This document shows positions 9,040-16,550 of a stretch of DNA of 64,000 nt, in pieces; positions within the stretch are counted from its first letter, which is position 1, and each line of letters begins with the position of its first letter. This DNA is from Candidatus Rubrimentiphilum sp. (lineage in GTDB: Bacteria > Vulcanimicrobiota > Vulcanimicrobiia > Vulcanimicrobiales > Vulcanimicrobiaceae), in the NCBI GenBank assembly GCA_035710515.1, contig DASTDE010000001.1, positions 1 through 64,000 on the forward strand, in the 5' to 3' direction. Below the pieces are notes generated by a model that had not been told where the DNA came from, did no database searches, and saw nothing but the letters and a program-made list of their open reading frames with translations. Position numbers and translations under genes: made by a program.

Positions 9040-10865
9040 GCGTTTACTTTCTCCCTCTTGCGCTGGCGAACGCGCTCGGATTCTTTCAGGATGCGTTTCC
9101 GCAGGCGAATCGACTTCGGCGTCACCTCGACCAGTTCATCGTCCTCGATAAACTCGATGGCCCGCTCCAGCGACATCTCTTCCGCCGGGGCGAGGTTGAC
9201 GTTTTCGTCCGAGCCAGCCGCGCGCATGTTGGTGAGTTTTTTGGCGCGCACGGCGTTGAGCGCGACGTCGCTGTCGTCGTTGGCGCGGCCTACTATCATG
9301 CCTTCATACACGTCAACGCCCGGACCGACGAAGAAACGCCCGCGCTGCTGGACGCCCATGAGCGCGTAGCCGGTCGTGCGTCCGGTGTCGGTGGTGACGA
9401 GGGCGCCGACGTTGCGTCCGGGCAACTCGCCCATCCACGGTTCGTGATCGTAATAGGTGTGCGACATGATGGCCGTGCCGCGTGTCAGCGTCAGCAGTTC
9501 ACCGCGCAGGCCGAAGATGGCGCGGGTGGGCATCGTGTACTCGAGCCGGCGCGAGCTGCCGATCGAAATCATGTTCGACATGAGCGCCTTTCGCGCGCCG
9601 AGCGCTTCGATCACGGGACCTGCGTACTCGTCGGGCACGTCGACGACGACGTACTCAATCGGCTCAAGTTTTTGGCCGTTGCGTTCGGTGACGATGACCT
9701 GCGGTTTTGAGACTTGCAGTTCGTAGCCTTCGCGGCGCATCGTTTCGATGAGAATAGAAAGATGCAGTTCGCCGCGGCCGCGAACTTCGAACGTGTCGGC
9801 AGAATCGGTCTCTTCGACGCGCAGCGCGACGTTCGATTCGAGTTCGCGCGTGAGCCGGTCGCGGATCTGGCGCGAGGTGAGAAACTTCCCTTCGCGCCCG
9901 GCAAACGGCGAGTTGTTCACGCTGAAGAACATCGAGACGGTGGGTTCGTCCACGGCAACGGCGTGCACGCCTTCGGGCGCCTGGACGTCCGCGATGGTGT
10001 CGCCGATGTTCAAGCCTTCGATTCCGGAGACGCAGATGATGTCGCCGGCCATCGCCTCTTCGACTTCGATGCGCTCCAAGCCGAAGAACGTCAGCATTTT
10101 CGTAAGGCGCAGTCCCGTCTCGACGGTGCCGTCGCGCGAGACTTTGACAATCGGCGCGTTCACGCGCGCCGAGCCGCGGAAGATGCGGCCGATTCCGACG
10201 CGACCGACGTATTGGTTGTGATCGATCGCCGAAACCAGCAGCTGCAGCGGGCCGTCTTGGGCCGGCGCTTCCGGCACGCGGTCGGCGATCGCCTGGAAGA
10301 GCGGTTCGAGCGATTCGCTTTGATCGTCCATCGAACGTTTGGCGATGCCGAGCTTGGCGTTCGTGTAGACCACGGGAAATTCGGCTTGTTCGTCGTTGGC
10401 GCCCAGCTCGACGAAGAGGTCGAAGACGTCGTTGACGATTTCGCTCGGGCGGGCATCCTTGCGATCGATTTTGTTGATGACAACGATCGTCTTCAGATCG
10501 AGCTCGAGCGCCTTGCGGAGCACGAACCGGGTCTGGGGCATCACGCCCTCGGCGGCGTCGACCAGCAGCAGAACGCCCTGCACCATCTGCAGCACGCGCT
10601 CGACCTCGCCGCCGAAATCGGCGTGGCCGGGCGTATCCACGATGTTGAATTTAATGTCGCCGTGCTTAATGGCGGTGTTCTTGGCGAGGATCGTGATGCC
10701 GCGCTCGCGTTCGAGCGGATTGGAGTCGAGCACGCGCGTGGCGACCTGCTGGCCTTCGCGGAAAATACCGCTTTGTTTGAGCATGGCGTCGACGAGCGTG
10801 GTTTTGCCGTGATCGACGTGCGCGATGATTGCGACGTTGCGGATGTCAGGGCGCGTGAGGATCAT
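9036..10865 (-). CDS. typA: Translational GTPase TypA/BipA
   Basis: Ribosome-associated GTPase of the EF-G superfamily with roles in stress adaptation and 50S assembly. 609 residues from the ATG at 10865, matching the ~605-615 of the family. Seen: RNVAIIAHVDHGKTTLVDAML (G1) just after the start, RERGITI (G2), DTPGHADFGGEVER (G3), NKIDR (G4), and the BipA-type C-terminal domain with RGELLTLTRGTAIMSH. Extension upstream of 10865 would enter a low-similarity stretch, so the internal ATG was chosen. Divergent from the methyltransferase gene, with 73 bp between them; followed by two coupled protease-inhibitor genes. Confidence 0.96.
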   Translation of the reverse strand: MILTRPDIRNVAIIAHVDHGKTTLVDAMLKQSGIFREGQQVATRVLDSNPLERERGITILAKNTAIKHGDIKFNIVDTPGHADFGGEVERVLQMVQGVLLLVDAAEGVMPQTRFVLRKALELDLKTIVVINKIDRKDARPSEIVNDVFDLFVELGANDEQAEFPVVYTNAKLGIAKRSMDDQSESLEPLFQAIADRVPEAPAQDGPLQLLVSAIDHNQYVGRVGIGRIFRGSARVNAPIVKVSRDGTVETGLRLTKMLTFFGLERIEVEEAMAGDIICVSGIEGLNIGDTIADVQAPEGVHAVAVDEPTVSMFFSVNNSPFAGREGKFLTSRQIRDRLTRELESNVALRVEETDSADTFEVRGRGELHLSILIETMRREGYELQVSKPQVIVTERNGQKLEPIEYVVVDVPDEYAGPVIEALGARKALMSNMISIGSSRRLEYTMPTRAIFGLRGELLTLTRGTAIMSHTYYDHEPWMGELPGRNVGALVTTDTGRTTGYALMGVQQRGRFFVGPGVDVYEGMIVGRANDDSDVALNAVRAKKLTNMRAAGSDENVNLAPAEEMSLERAIEFIEDDELVEVTPKSIRLRKRILKESERVRQRKREKVNA

Positions 10866-10938
10866 GCGGTCTGTTTCGCCTTCCGGCAAGGAGCCGCCCC
10901 CACGGGAGAGGGAGGCGGCGGCAGCGTAAGCTTGGTCG

Positions 10939-11919
10939 GTGGCCGTGAAAAAAGTCGAACGCATCGGCGAGCATCTCTTTGTGAACGCGGACTGCGTGCG
11001 CGGGGCGGTCGCGCATCTGCCCGACGCAAGCGTCGATTTGATCGTCACCGATCCGCCCTACGGAATCGAGGGCGACCGCCTGCACCGCCATTACAACCGG
11101 GACGAGCGGTTTGTCGTCGACGGCTATGTCGAGGTCGACGCGAAAAAATACAAGGCGTTCAGCCGCGCCTGGATCGCGCAGGCCGAACGCGTGCTGCGGC
11201 CCGGCGGACAGCTCTACGTGGTCTCCGGCTATACGAATCTGTACGACGTGCTCGACGCTTTGCGGCGCACGAAGCTGCGCGAGATCAATCACCTCATTTG
11301 GAAGTACAACTTCGGCGTGTACACGTCGGCGAAGTTCGTCTCGTCGCATTATCACGTGCTGTATTATGCGAAGCCGGGCGGCCGGCGGACGTTCAACTTA
11401 CAGGCGCGCTTTGCGTTGGATGAAACCGCCGGCGACGGCCGCTCGCTGAACTATCGCGATCGCGAGGACGTGTGGACGATCAATCGCGAGTACAAGCCGG
11501 GCCAGCGGAAAAACAAAAACGAGCTCCCGAAGGCGCTGCTCCAAAAAATTCTGGCGTACAGTAGTAAGGAAGGCGATCTGGTTTGCGATTTCTTCATGGG
11601 CGGCGGCTCGACGGCCGCGGTAGCGATCGGAATGAACCGGCGGTTCGTCGGCTTCGAGATCTCGGAGCGAACGTTCCGCAGCCGCGTGCCGGAGTTACGC
11701 AAAGTCGCGCCGGGCTCGATGCTGCAGCCCGAGCCGGCGCCGCATGTCGTGCGCAATCGGGGGAAATCATGGAGTCCCGCCGAGGCGGAGCGCCTTGCTG
11801 CCCGCTATCGCGACTTGCGTGCATCGGGCGCCGCTCAGAGCGCGATCGTCGCGACGCTGAGCGCCGAATTCGAACGCGGCGCCTGGGCGATCCGCAAGCG
11901 CCTTACGCGCTACATGTGA
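10939..11919 (+). CDS. Site-specific DNA methyltransferase (N4-C or N6-A, DPPY type)
   Basis: 326 residues. Seen: motif IV TDPPYGIEG (DPPY at 38-41) near the N-terminus and motif I DFFMGGGST (about 218-225) near the end of the catalytic domain. This order and spacing fits the beta-class arrangement of amino-DNA methyltransferases. A C-terminal ~70-residue basic tail containing SWSPAEAERLAARYRDLRA looks like a small DNA-binding helical module. GTG starts at 10939 or 10945. No restriction endonuclease lies next to it, so it appears solitary and may serve regulation or epigenetic marking. Its 3' end overlaps the convergent DUF1036 gene by 10 bp. Confidence 0.88.
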   Translation: MAVKKVERIGEHLFVNADCVRGAVAHLPDASVDLIVTDPPYGIEGDRLHRHYNRDERFVVDGYVEVDAKKYKAFSRAWIAQAERVLRPGGQLYVVSGYTNLYDVLDALRRTKLREINHLIWKYNFGVYTSAKFVSSHYHVLYYAKPGGRRTFNLQARFALDETAGDGRSLNYRDREDVWTINREYKPGQRKNKNELPKALLQKILAYSSKEGDLVCDFFMGGGSTAAVAIGMNRRFVGFEISERTFRSRVPELRKVAPGSMLQPEPAPHVVRNRGKSWSPAEAERLAARYRDLRASGAAQSAIVATLSAEFERGAWAIRKRLTRYM

Positions 11920-12389
11920 AAGCGGTACGTGTAGTCAAAGTTCTCGTCGTTGCCGTACCCGCTGGGTGAATGCACGAAGCGGAACATTTTGTTGGTAAAG
12001 CCCGAGGGGCAACTGTCGTACGAATGTGCGCGCCAAGCGTCGTCGAGCGAAAACGCATTGTTGAGATCCACGCAGTAATAGTCATCAGCGTCGGTGCTTC
12101 CGCTCCAGTTCGTGCCGTCGGCGGCTTGCGCGTAGACCTAGAAGCCTTCGGCATCCGTCCAGTAGCTGCCGACGTACATGCACTCGCCTCCCTGAATTTT
12201 CCACCAGCCTTTTGCGAGGCCGTCGGAGTCGAGGTCGATCGGTTCAGCCGCGGCTACCCAAATCTGAAACGTCGTGTCGTTGCAGGCGGTCAGGTGAACG
12301 TGCTGGCTTTGCGCCAGAGCGGGACGCGGCGCAAGCGCGGCCGCAGCCAGACCGAGCGTCAAAATTATGACAAAAATGCGAGGCATCAT
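11910..12389 (-). pseudogene. Secreted DUF1036 protein interrupted by an in-frame TAG
   Basis: Reading from ATG 12389, a signal peptide (ALAPRPALAQ) is followed by CNDTTFQIWVA and GWWKIQGGEC, the opening half of a DUF1036 domain. A TAG at 12138-12140 stops translation after 83 residues. The same frame then runs 75 further codons without a stop, encoding VYAQAADGTNWSGS, a Cys-containing middle and the closing FDYTYRFHM; this reads as the second half of DUF1036 (W-S-G then C...F...C pattern). Intact length would be about 159 residues. The simplest reading is a single nonsense change, perhaps TAC to TAG at a Tyr, or a sequencing error. TAG is not the Sec codon, so the local selenocysteine machinery would not rescue it. 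Confidence 0.75.
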
Positions 12390-12407
12390 ACGGACCTCCC
12401 CTAAAAT

Positions 12408-12752
12408 TTAGCGGCGGCGGATTTTGCAGTAATCGCCGGCTCGGATTACTTCGTAGTTGCCCGGCTTGCTGATCTCGAGACTGCACGGCCAAAAGCCCGG
12501 CTTGCCGTGGACGTGGACAGTTGCATTTGCTGCGATCCGCTGCGCGCGGCTGCCCGATTTTTCGCCGGGAAACTCCGCGGTTTCATGGCCGTAGAGCCAG
12601 TTCTTGTCCTGCGTCACGCCGATTCGGTAGACGATTCGCACACTAATGACGTACGACTGGGCGTTGTATACCCGAATGTCCTCGGCCGCTCGCACGGGCG
12701 TGATTGCACCGGCGCACAACAAAACGGCAAGAGGGAAAACCGCGAGCTTCAT
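12408..12752 (-). CDS. Small secreted protein, unrecognised
   Basis: 114 residues: Sec signal peptide (LAVFPLAVLLCAGAITPVRA) then a ~92-residue, probably beta-rich domain with two Cys (WPCSLEI and GDYCKI) that could form a disulfide. ATG at 12752. Same orientation and only 18 bp upstream of the DUF1036 gene, so they may be co-transcribed. Both are small exported proteins with paired Cys and a 'lone domain' character. I recognise no family. The 133 bp upstream of it (12753-12885), shared with the divergent gene at 12886, shows nothing clear. Confidence 0.7.
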   Translation of the reverse strand: MKLAVFPLAVLLCAGAITPVRAAEDIRVYNAQSYVISVRIVYRIGVTQDKNWLYGHETAEFPGEKSGSRAQRIAANATVHVHGKPGFWPCSLEISKPGNYEVIRAGDYCKIRRR

Positions 12753-12885
12753 GCCCTTTTGTTTCCCGCCGTTTCAGAGCGCACCCTGTCGCGGTCCAGG
12801 AAGCAGACGAGGAGGCGGGTTCGTCCTCCAATCGCCGTCGATATCGGTCGAAGGGGCAACGTACAAGCATCGGTAATCTCGTCCC

Positions 12886-13290
12886 ATGAAAACATTTCGA
12901 AGTGCCGTTATTGCGACGTGTGTTTTTTTCGTTATGTCGTCTGCAATTTGTCGAGCCGATGGTTATATAACAATTCGCTTGGCCAATCCGGACGGTCCGC
13001 TGGCGCAAACGCAGTGGCGAATTACTCCGGGAATTCAAATGCGCAGCGGCAGAGGCTCCCTCTTTAGCAAGACAATTCGGGGCCACGAATCAGCGAGTTG
13101 GCCGGCGCTGGATCGGAACGGAAATTTTATATTTGTTCTTGATGTCGACGAGGTCGGAGGTTCCCGGTCAGTGCGTTGCGTCAAGGATCACCTCGGCGGA
13201 AGGCCCAGCAATTGGAAGATAGAGGTTGAAGGCGTTCCCGTTTTTGGGGGCAAGTCGGTCGCCGTCAAGTGCGCAGTGGTCGAAGAGTAG
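12886..13290 (+). CDS. Small secreted protein, unrecognised
   Basis: 134 residues with a signal peptide (hydrophobic stretch 7-22, cleavage near CRA-D) and a predicted beta-rich domain with two Cys (SVRCVKD and AVKCAVVEE). By eye it is more AT-rich than the core genes around it, like the other small genes up to 14.6 kb. The truncated tRNA-Sec copy begins about 20 bp after its stop. Function unknown. Confidence 0.65.
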   Translation: MKTFRSAVIATCVFFVMSSAICRADGYITIRLANPDGPLAQTQWRITPGIQMRSGRGSLFSKTIRGHESASWPALDRNGNFIFVLDVDEVGGSRSVRCVKDHLGGRPSNWKIEVEGVPVFGGKSVAVKCAVVEE

Positions 13291-13309
13291 TCGGGTATCC
13301 GGACAAAGA

Positions 13310-13351
13310 TTATGGGAGAGTACGGGTCTGGTGGCTCGCACGGTATTCAAA
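13310..13351 (+). repeat. Truncated copy of the tRNA-Sec gene (5' half)
   Basis: 42 bp matching 14664-14705 at 40 positions: TTAT of the 5' flank, the 5' acceptor strand GGGAGAGT, the whole D arm and the anticodon stem and loop up to TTCAAA. Similarity stops just 3' of the anticodon. The two differences are C to T in the D stem and C to A in the loop. The long variable arm, T arm and 3' acceptor strand are missing, so it cannot be a functional tRNA. Between this copy and 13572 (about 220 bp) I see no gene. Confidence 0.9.
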
Positions 13352-13571
13352 CGCCTCCACGCGTTTCCTGACCAACTCGCGTAATTCCGGAAAAGCCCGA
13401 TATAATCGCCCAAGCAGCGATTCATTCTCCTAACTAGTCCGCCCAAGAAGGGCTCAATCAGCGCCCGTCCGTGACAAATCCGTGACACGCCAGACCTACA
13501 ATACGCGGCGCCCGAAAGTTCTTACAGAACACGAATCGTCGAGCCAGAGGCAGGACCCCAGGGAAGTGTTA

Positions 13572-13955
13572 ATGCACCATTCCGTTGCAATGCGTCTGCT
13601 CGCCGTACTCGCGATGTCATTTGGGGCGATAACAGCGTGCGGAGCCGCCAGTGAATACATGGCCGGAGATGCACATGCAATTGACCTAGCACGACATGTT
13701 CCCGGTGCAAACCGGCTCGAAAAATATCCGGGAACTTTTGGCTGGCAGGTGGTCATGTACTGCACGCGACTGGGTAAATGCCCCGAGGTCTCAGGCACAG
13801 AAAACCCAAAGTTGTATCCTATACGCGTTATCTGCTACTGCGATCAGGACGCTGCTCGCCCGCGCGGGTGGTTCATTGAGTCTAATCTGCATACAAACTC
13901 CGCACGAGCAATCAGCGGAGACCATAGGTTGCAGAAGCTTTATGACTTGCCATAG
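13572..13955 (+). CDS. Small secreted protein, unrecognised
   Basis: 127 residues from ATG 13572 (AGGG about 10 bases upstream); an internal ATG at 13590 would also leave a full signal peptide, MRLLAVLAMSFGAITACGA, and an upstream in-frame ATG at 13482 adds 30 unconvincing residues. The mature part has several Cys (CTRLGKC, CYCD), suggesting disulfides in an exported protein. It lies inside the tRNA-Sec-bounded segment. No family recognised. Confidence 0.55.
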   Translation: MHHSVAMRLLAVLAMSFGAITACGAASEYMAGDAHAIDLARHVPGANRLEKYPGTFGWQVVMYCTRLGKCPEVSGTENPKLYPIRVICYCDQDAARPRGWFIESNLHTNSARAISGDHRLQKLYDLP

Positions 13956-14027
13956 GAAAGCGCCTCGTTCCGATCGCGAACGCGCAGCAGTCGTACGTCG
14001 GCTTTAACAACAAAAGAACGCAAGACA

Positions 14028-14243
14028 ATGATAATTGGGTATGACCACCTTGTAGAACTTCTGCGCAAATCGGGGTTGCCAAACCAAGACGCTGACCCGG
14101 GTGACGCTCTTTACATCCGATTCAAAAAAATCGACAGAATTGAAGGATCGGACGAATTTACAACCCCCGACGGAGCGATTGTGAAACTGGATCTTGATGG
14201 TGAGGAAGATCTTTGCGGCATCGAGATCGTGCTGACTCGTTGA
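14028..14243 (+). CDS. DUF2283-like small protein
   Basis: 71 residues. Seen: GDALYIRF followed by TTPDGAIVKLDLDGE and CGIEIVLTR, which follows the DUF2283 pattern (D-A-L-Y-I ... G-V-I-V-D-x-D ... G-I-E-I). Such proteins are small, often found beside toxin-antitoxin or mobile genes, and have no settled function. Relatively AT-rich, inside the tRNA-Sec-bounded segment. About 70 bp of featureless sequence precede it. Confidence 0.6.
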   Translation: MIIGYDHLVELLRKSGLPNQDADPGDALYIRFKKIDRIEGSDEFTTPDGAIVKLDLDGEEDLCGIEIVLTR

Positions 14244-14281
14244 TCACAAGTACAACGTTGATTAATCTTCGCACGCGCGAG

Positions 14282-14608
14282 ATGAGTTTCGCGGGCTTAG
14301 CGATTGCCCTTGCCCTTACAGGTACAGCATGTTCCTTCGATTACAGAAATCAGGCCTTTCCCGGCTGTTCAAGGCAAACGGTGTTAGGGGATGTCAGCGC
14401 AAGTGCTCCACGGCACGTAGCAACAATAAGACTGAGCGATGGCCACTTCTATAGAAACCATGATGATATAGTACTGCACAGTGAACGCGAACGTTATCCA
14501 AAGGGCACGCATGTTGTGCTTTGCCGACTGCAGAAACATGGCGAGAGGTATTCTATCGCACGCGACATTATCGGAATCCCATATGAGCATTTCGACAAGA
14601 TTAAATAG
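14282..14608 (+). CDS. Putative exported small protein
   Basis: 108 residues from ATG 14282, beginning with a hydrophobic stretch SFAGLAIALALTGTAC that may be a signal peptide; the GTAC before the first Cys is only a poor lipobox. The mature part has basic and aromatic residues and three Cys in all. An upstream in-frame ATG at 14213 overlaps the previous gene and was not chosen. Last gene before tRNA-Sec. No family recognised. Confidence 0.5.
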   Translation: MSFAGLAIALALTGTACSFDYRNQAFPGCSRQTVLGDVSASAPRHVATIRLSDGHFYRNHDDIVLHSERERYPKGTHVVLCRLQKHGERYSIARDIIGIPYEHFDKIK

Positions 14609-14667
14609 ATTTTCGCGGAACGAACGAGGCCGTTAAATTAGGTGAATCCCGATGTAATTAGGGTTAT

Positions 14668-14761
14668 GGGAGAGTACGGGTCTGGTGGCCCGCACGGTCT
14701 TCAAAACCGCTGAGGCCGGCGCAAGCCGGCTGGTAGGTTCGATTCCTACACTTTCCCGCCA
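14668..14761 (+). tRNA. selC: tRNA-Sec (anticodon TCA), CCA encoded
   Basis: 94 nt with every hallmark of bacterial tRNA-Sec. Seen: 8-bp acceptor stem GGGAGAGT/ACTTTCCC (one G-T pair), an extended 6-bp D stem CGGGTC/GGCCCG with a 4-nt loop, anticodon loop CTTCAAA with TCA at 14701-14703, a long variable arm with the perfect hairpin GCCGGC-GCAA-GCCGGC, T arm GTAGG-TTCGATT-CCTAC, discriminator G at 14758 and encoded CCA at 14759-14761. It is the substrate of SelA and SelB encoded at 0.9-4.1 kb. Its 5' half is duplicated at 13310-13351. Confidence 0.97.
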
Positions 14762-14772
14762 ATGCTCGCTGG

Positions 14773-16464
14773 CTATGTCACCAGAATGTTCGACATCATT
14801 CCGGTGTCTTCGTGCGGCAAGATGTGGCAATGATAGACGGTCTTACCTTTGTATCCTTTAAAGCGCACGCGCATCTTTACCGTGCCCGGCTTTCCATTGT
14901 ATTTGGGCGGGACAAAGATCGTATCGCAGATCAACGGAGGATCGACCGGCTCTCCGTTGATTTCGAAGACCTGAAATGAGTTGTCGTGTAAGTGAAACGG
15001 ATGACCGCACATGTCTGAGGTGGCTTCTATCGTCCATTCTTCGGCGGTGCCGTTTTTCGGAAAAGCCGAGCAGGTCATCTCGTCGTAGAACTGGCCGTTG
15101 ACCGTAAAGGAAAACCCCGTCAGGATTTCGGTCGTGGTTCCCGTATCGAAGGTCACCGTGCGATTGCGCACCACTTGCTGCTTGGTGATGATCGGGTACT
15201 CGCGTTTGGGAACCGGCAAACGTTTGGGAATCTCCATGTGCACCGGCGTACCACTCACGACAAACTTCGCCAAGTCGAGCCTCGGATACGGATTGACCGA
15301 AATGCCATCGTTGGCAGCCGCTGAAAGCGTATAGGTTCCGGGCGTCTGCGGGGCGCGAATCAACAGTTCGTTCCGGTTTCCGCTCGATGCGAGGATCGTC
15401 GAACCGTCGAAGACGTTGGCTGGAGTGACCATCGTCGTGCCCGTTTGTTTCAGGAGCGCGGGCTCCAAGAAGTTGACCCCGTCGACGCCGATCTGATAGA
15501 CGTCCATGCCCGGCAGCACCAACGGCAATACGATGACGTTGGTCCCGGTCAGCATCCGCAGTCGTACGACCTCGCCCGGCCGCATCGTAAATTCGGGAGG
15601 CGGCAATGTCGTATACGTGCCGTCACGTCCTGTGGTGTGATCGAGCCACGTGACGCCCTGCCCGTTGACGGTGAACATCACGTAATCCGTGTGCAGATTG
15701 TAGCCGCCTTTTTTCGGGGACTCATACGGGATCGGTTCCAGCTCAAAATGGTCCGGCTTGTTCGGCGTTGCGTTCACCTGCAGCGACTGGACGACGAGAA
15801 AGATCTCACGTGCCGCCGCGATCTCCGGAACATCGTCGACCGGTCCGCGGATAACGAGTAAGCCGGCCATACCGCCGCTGACCTGCACGTCGGTCGAGCC
15901 GTGAAGGTGTGGATGATACCAGTACAACCCGCTGGGGTGGTCCGCTGGAATCGGAAAGTCATACCGGTACGACTCGCCGGGCCTGATCGCAATCATCTTC
16001 GCGTGCGGGTTGCTCGTTCCGAGCGGTTGGAAGAGATGCGGAATTGTCTGTACGCCGTGAACGTGCAGATTGGTCGAATTGAACTCGTGCGGGTTGTTCA
16101 TCGGATCGATCTTGCTTGCGGAGAGGCGCGTAGCCACCGGATACATATCGTTCGCGTCTTTCGGGAACGGAATCTCGAGCGGCTCCCCCGGCAGATCCGC
16201 CGGTCGATTCGACGGTAACTCGTTGACGATCCTAACGCGCAGCAGATGGCCGGGACGGGTCGTCATTACCGGGCCGTACGTTCTTCCCGCATAGGTGCGC
16301 GTACGCAAAACGCGTTCGCCGAACTGCGTCGTCGCGTAGCGGACGGGAATCGTATACGCGTCAACCTTACCTCCACGCATTGGCGACGACCAGGCGTCGG
16401 AGGGCAGAACCGCGCCCGCCGCCGCGGCGGTGAGCGATCCAAAAACAAAACGACGTCGATTCAT
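14773..16464 (-). CDS. Multicopper oxidase (laccase/CotA/bilirubin-oxidase-like), Tat-exported
   Basis: 563 residues. An N-terminal twin-arginine signal (MNRRRFVFGS then a hydrophobic core) indicates folded export. All copper motifs are present: HVHG (H134, H136), YHPHLHG (H184, H186, H188), GHPFHLHD, and the C-terminal HCHILPHEDTGM with the type-1 Cys546, His551 and axial Met556. Three cupredoxin domains fit the length. Known members oxidise phenols, aromatic amines or metal ions with reduction of O2 to water. It is followed on the same strand region by flavin oxidases and, further on, a tyrosinase. Its stop lies 12 bp from the 3' end of the convergent tRNA-Sec. Confidence 0.93.
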   Translation of the reverse strand: MNRRRFVFGSLTAAAAGAVLPSDAWSSPMRGGKVDAYTIPVRYATTQFGERVLRTRTYAGRTYGPVMTTRPGHLLRVRIVNELPSNRPADLPGEPLEIPFPKDANDMYPVATRLSASKIDPMNNPHEFNSTNLHVHGVQTIPHLFQPLGTSNPHAKMIAIRPGESYRYDFPIPADHPSGLYWYHPHLHGSTDVQVSGGMAGLLVIRGPVDDVPEIAAAREIFLVVQSLQVNATPNKPDHFELEPIPYESPKKGGYNLHTDYVMFTVNGQGVTWLDHTTGRDGTYTTLPPPEFTMRPGEVVRLRMLTGTNVIVLPLVLPGMDVYQIGVDGVNFLEPALLKQTGTTMVTPANVFDGSTILASSGNRNELLIRAPQTPGTYTLSAAANDGISVNPYPRLDLAKFVVSGTPVHMEIPKRLPVPKREYPIITKQQVVRNRTVTFDTGTTTEILTGFSFTVNGQFYDEMTCSAFPKNGTAEEWTIEATSDMCGHPFHLHDNSFQVFEINGEPVDPPLICDTIFVPPKYNGKPGTVKMRVRFKGYKGKTVYHCHILPHEDTGMMSNILVT

Positions 16465-16550
16465 AACGACCTCACGTAACTAGCCCCCAGTTCGCATGCC
16501 ACGGCGCCAAGGTCCTCCGCGAGCCTAGGATGCGCTACCGGAAGTAAGTC

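Larger units (their letters stand above)
13310..14667. mobile_element. Possible remnant inserted at tRNA-Sec (direct-repeat bounded)
   Basis: The interval lies between the 5'-half tRNA-Sec repeat and the intact gene. It carries three small, more AT-rich genes and no recognisable integrase. If an element recombined at the anticodon loop, the left end would keep the native 5' half, and the right end would regain a complete tRNA from element-borne 5' sequence plus the native 3' half, which is what is seen. A local duplication or decayed second tRNA gene is an alternative. Inference only. Confidence 0.4.

Noticed and set aside
9714-11423. 569-codon forward frame opposite typA
   Set aside because: It is a shadow of typA and then of the methyltransferase in another frame, rich in Arg, Asp and His repeats and without a recognisable domain.
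10939-11919. Restriction-modification system around the methyltransferase
   Set aside because: Neighbours are typA and a small secreted protein; no endonuclease or specificity subunit can be seen on either strand.
12138-12140. TAG as recoded amino acid (Sec or pyrrolysine)
   Set aside because: Sec uses TGA, and no pyrrolysine genes or suppressor tRNA are visible here; a nonsense mutation or read error is simpler.
14633-14830. Reverse-strand frame across tRNA-Sec reading VGIEPTSRLAPASAV
   Set aside because: It is the antisense translation of the tRNA gene, a well-known false gene type. The similar frame at 13168-13488 arises from the truncated tRNA copy.
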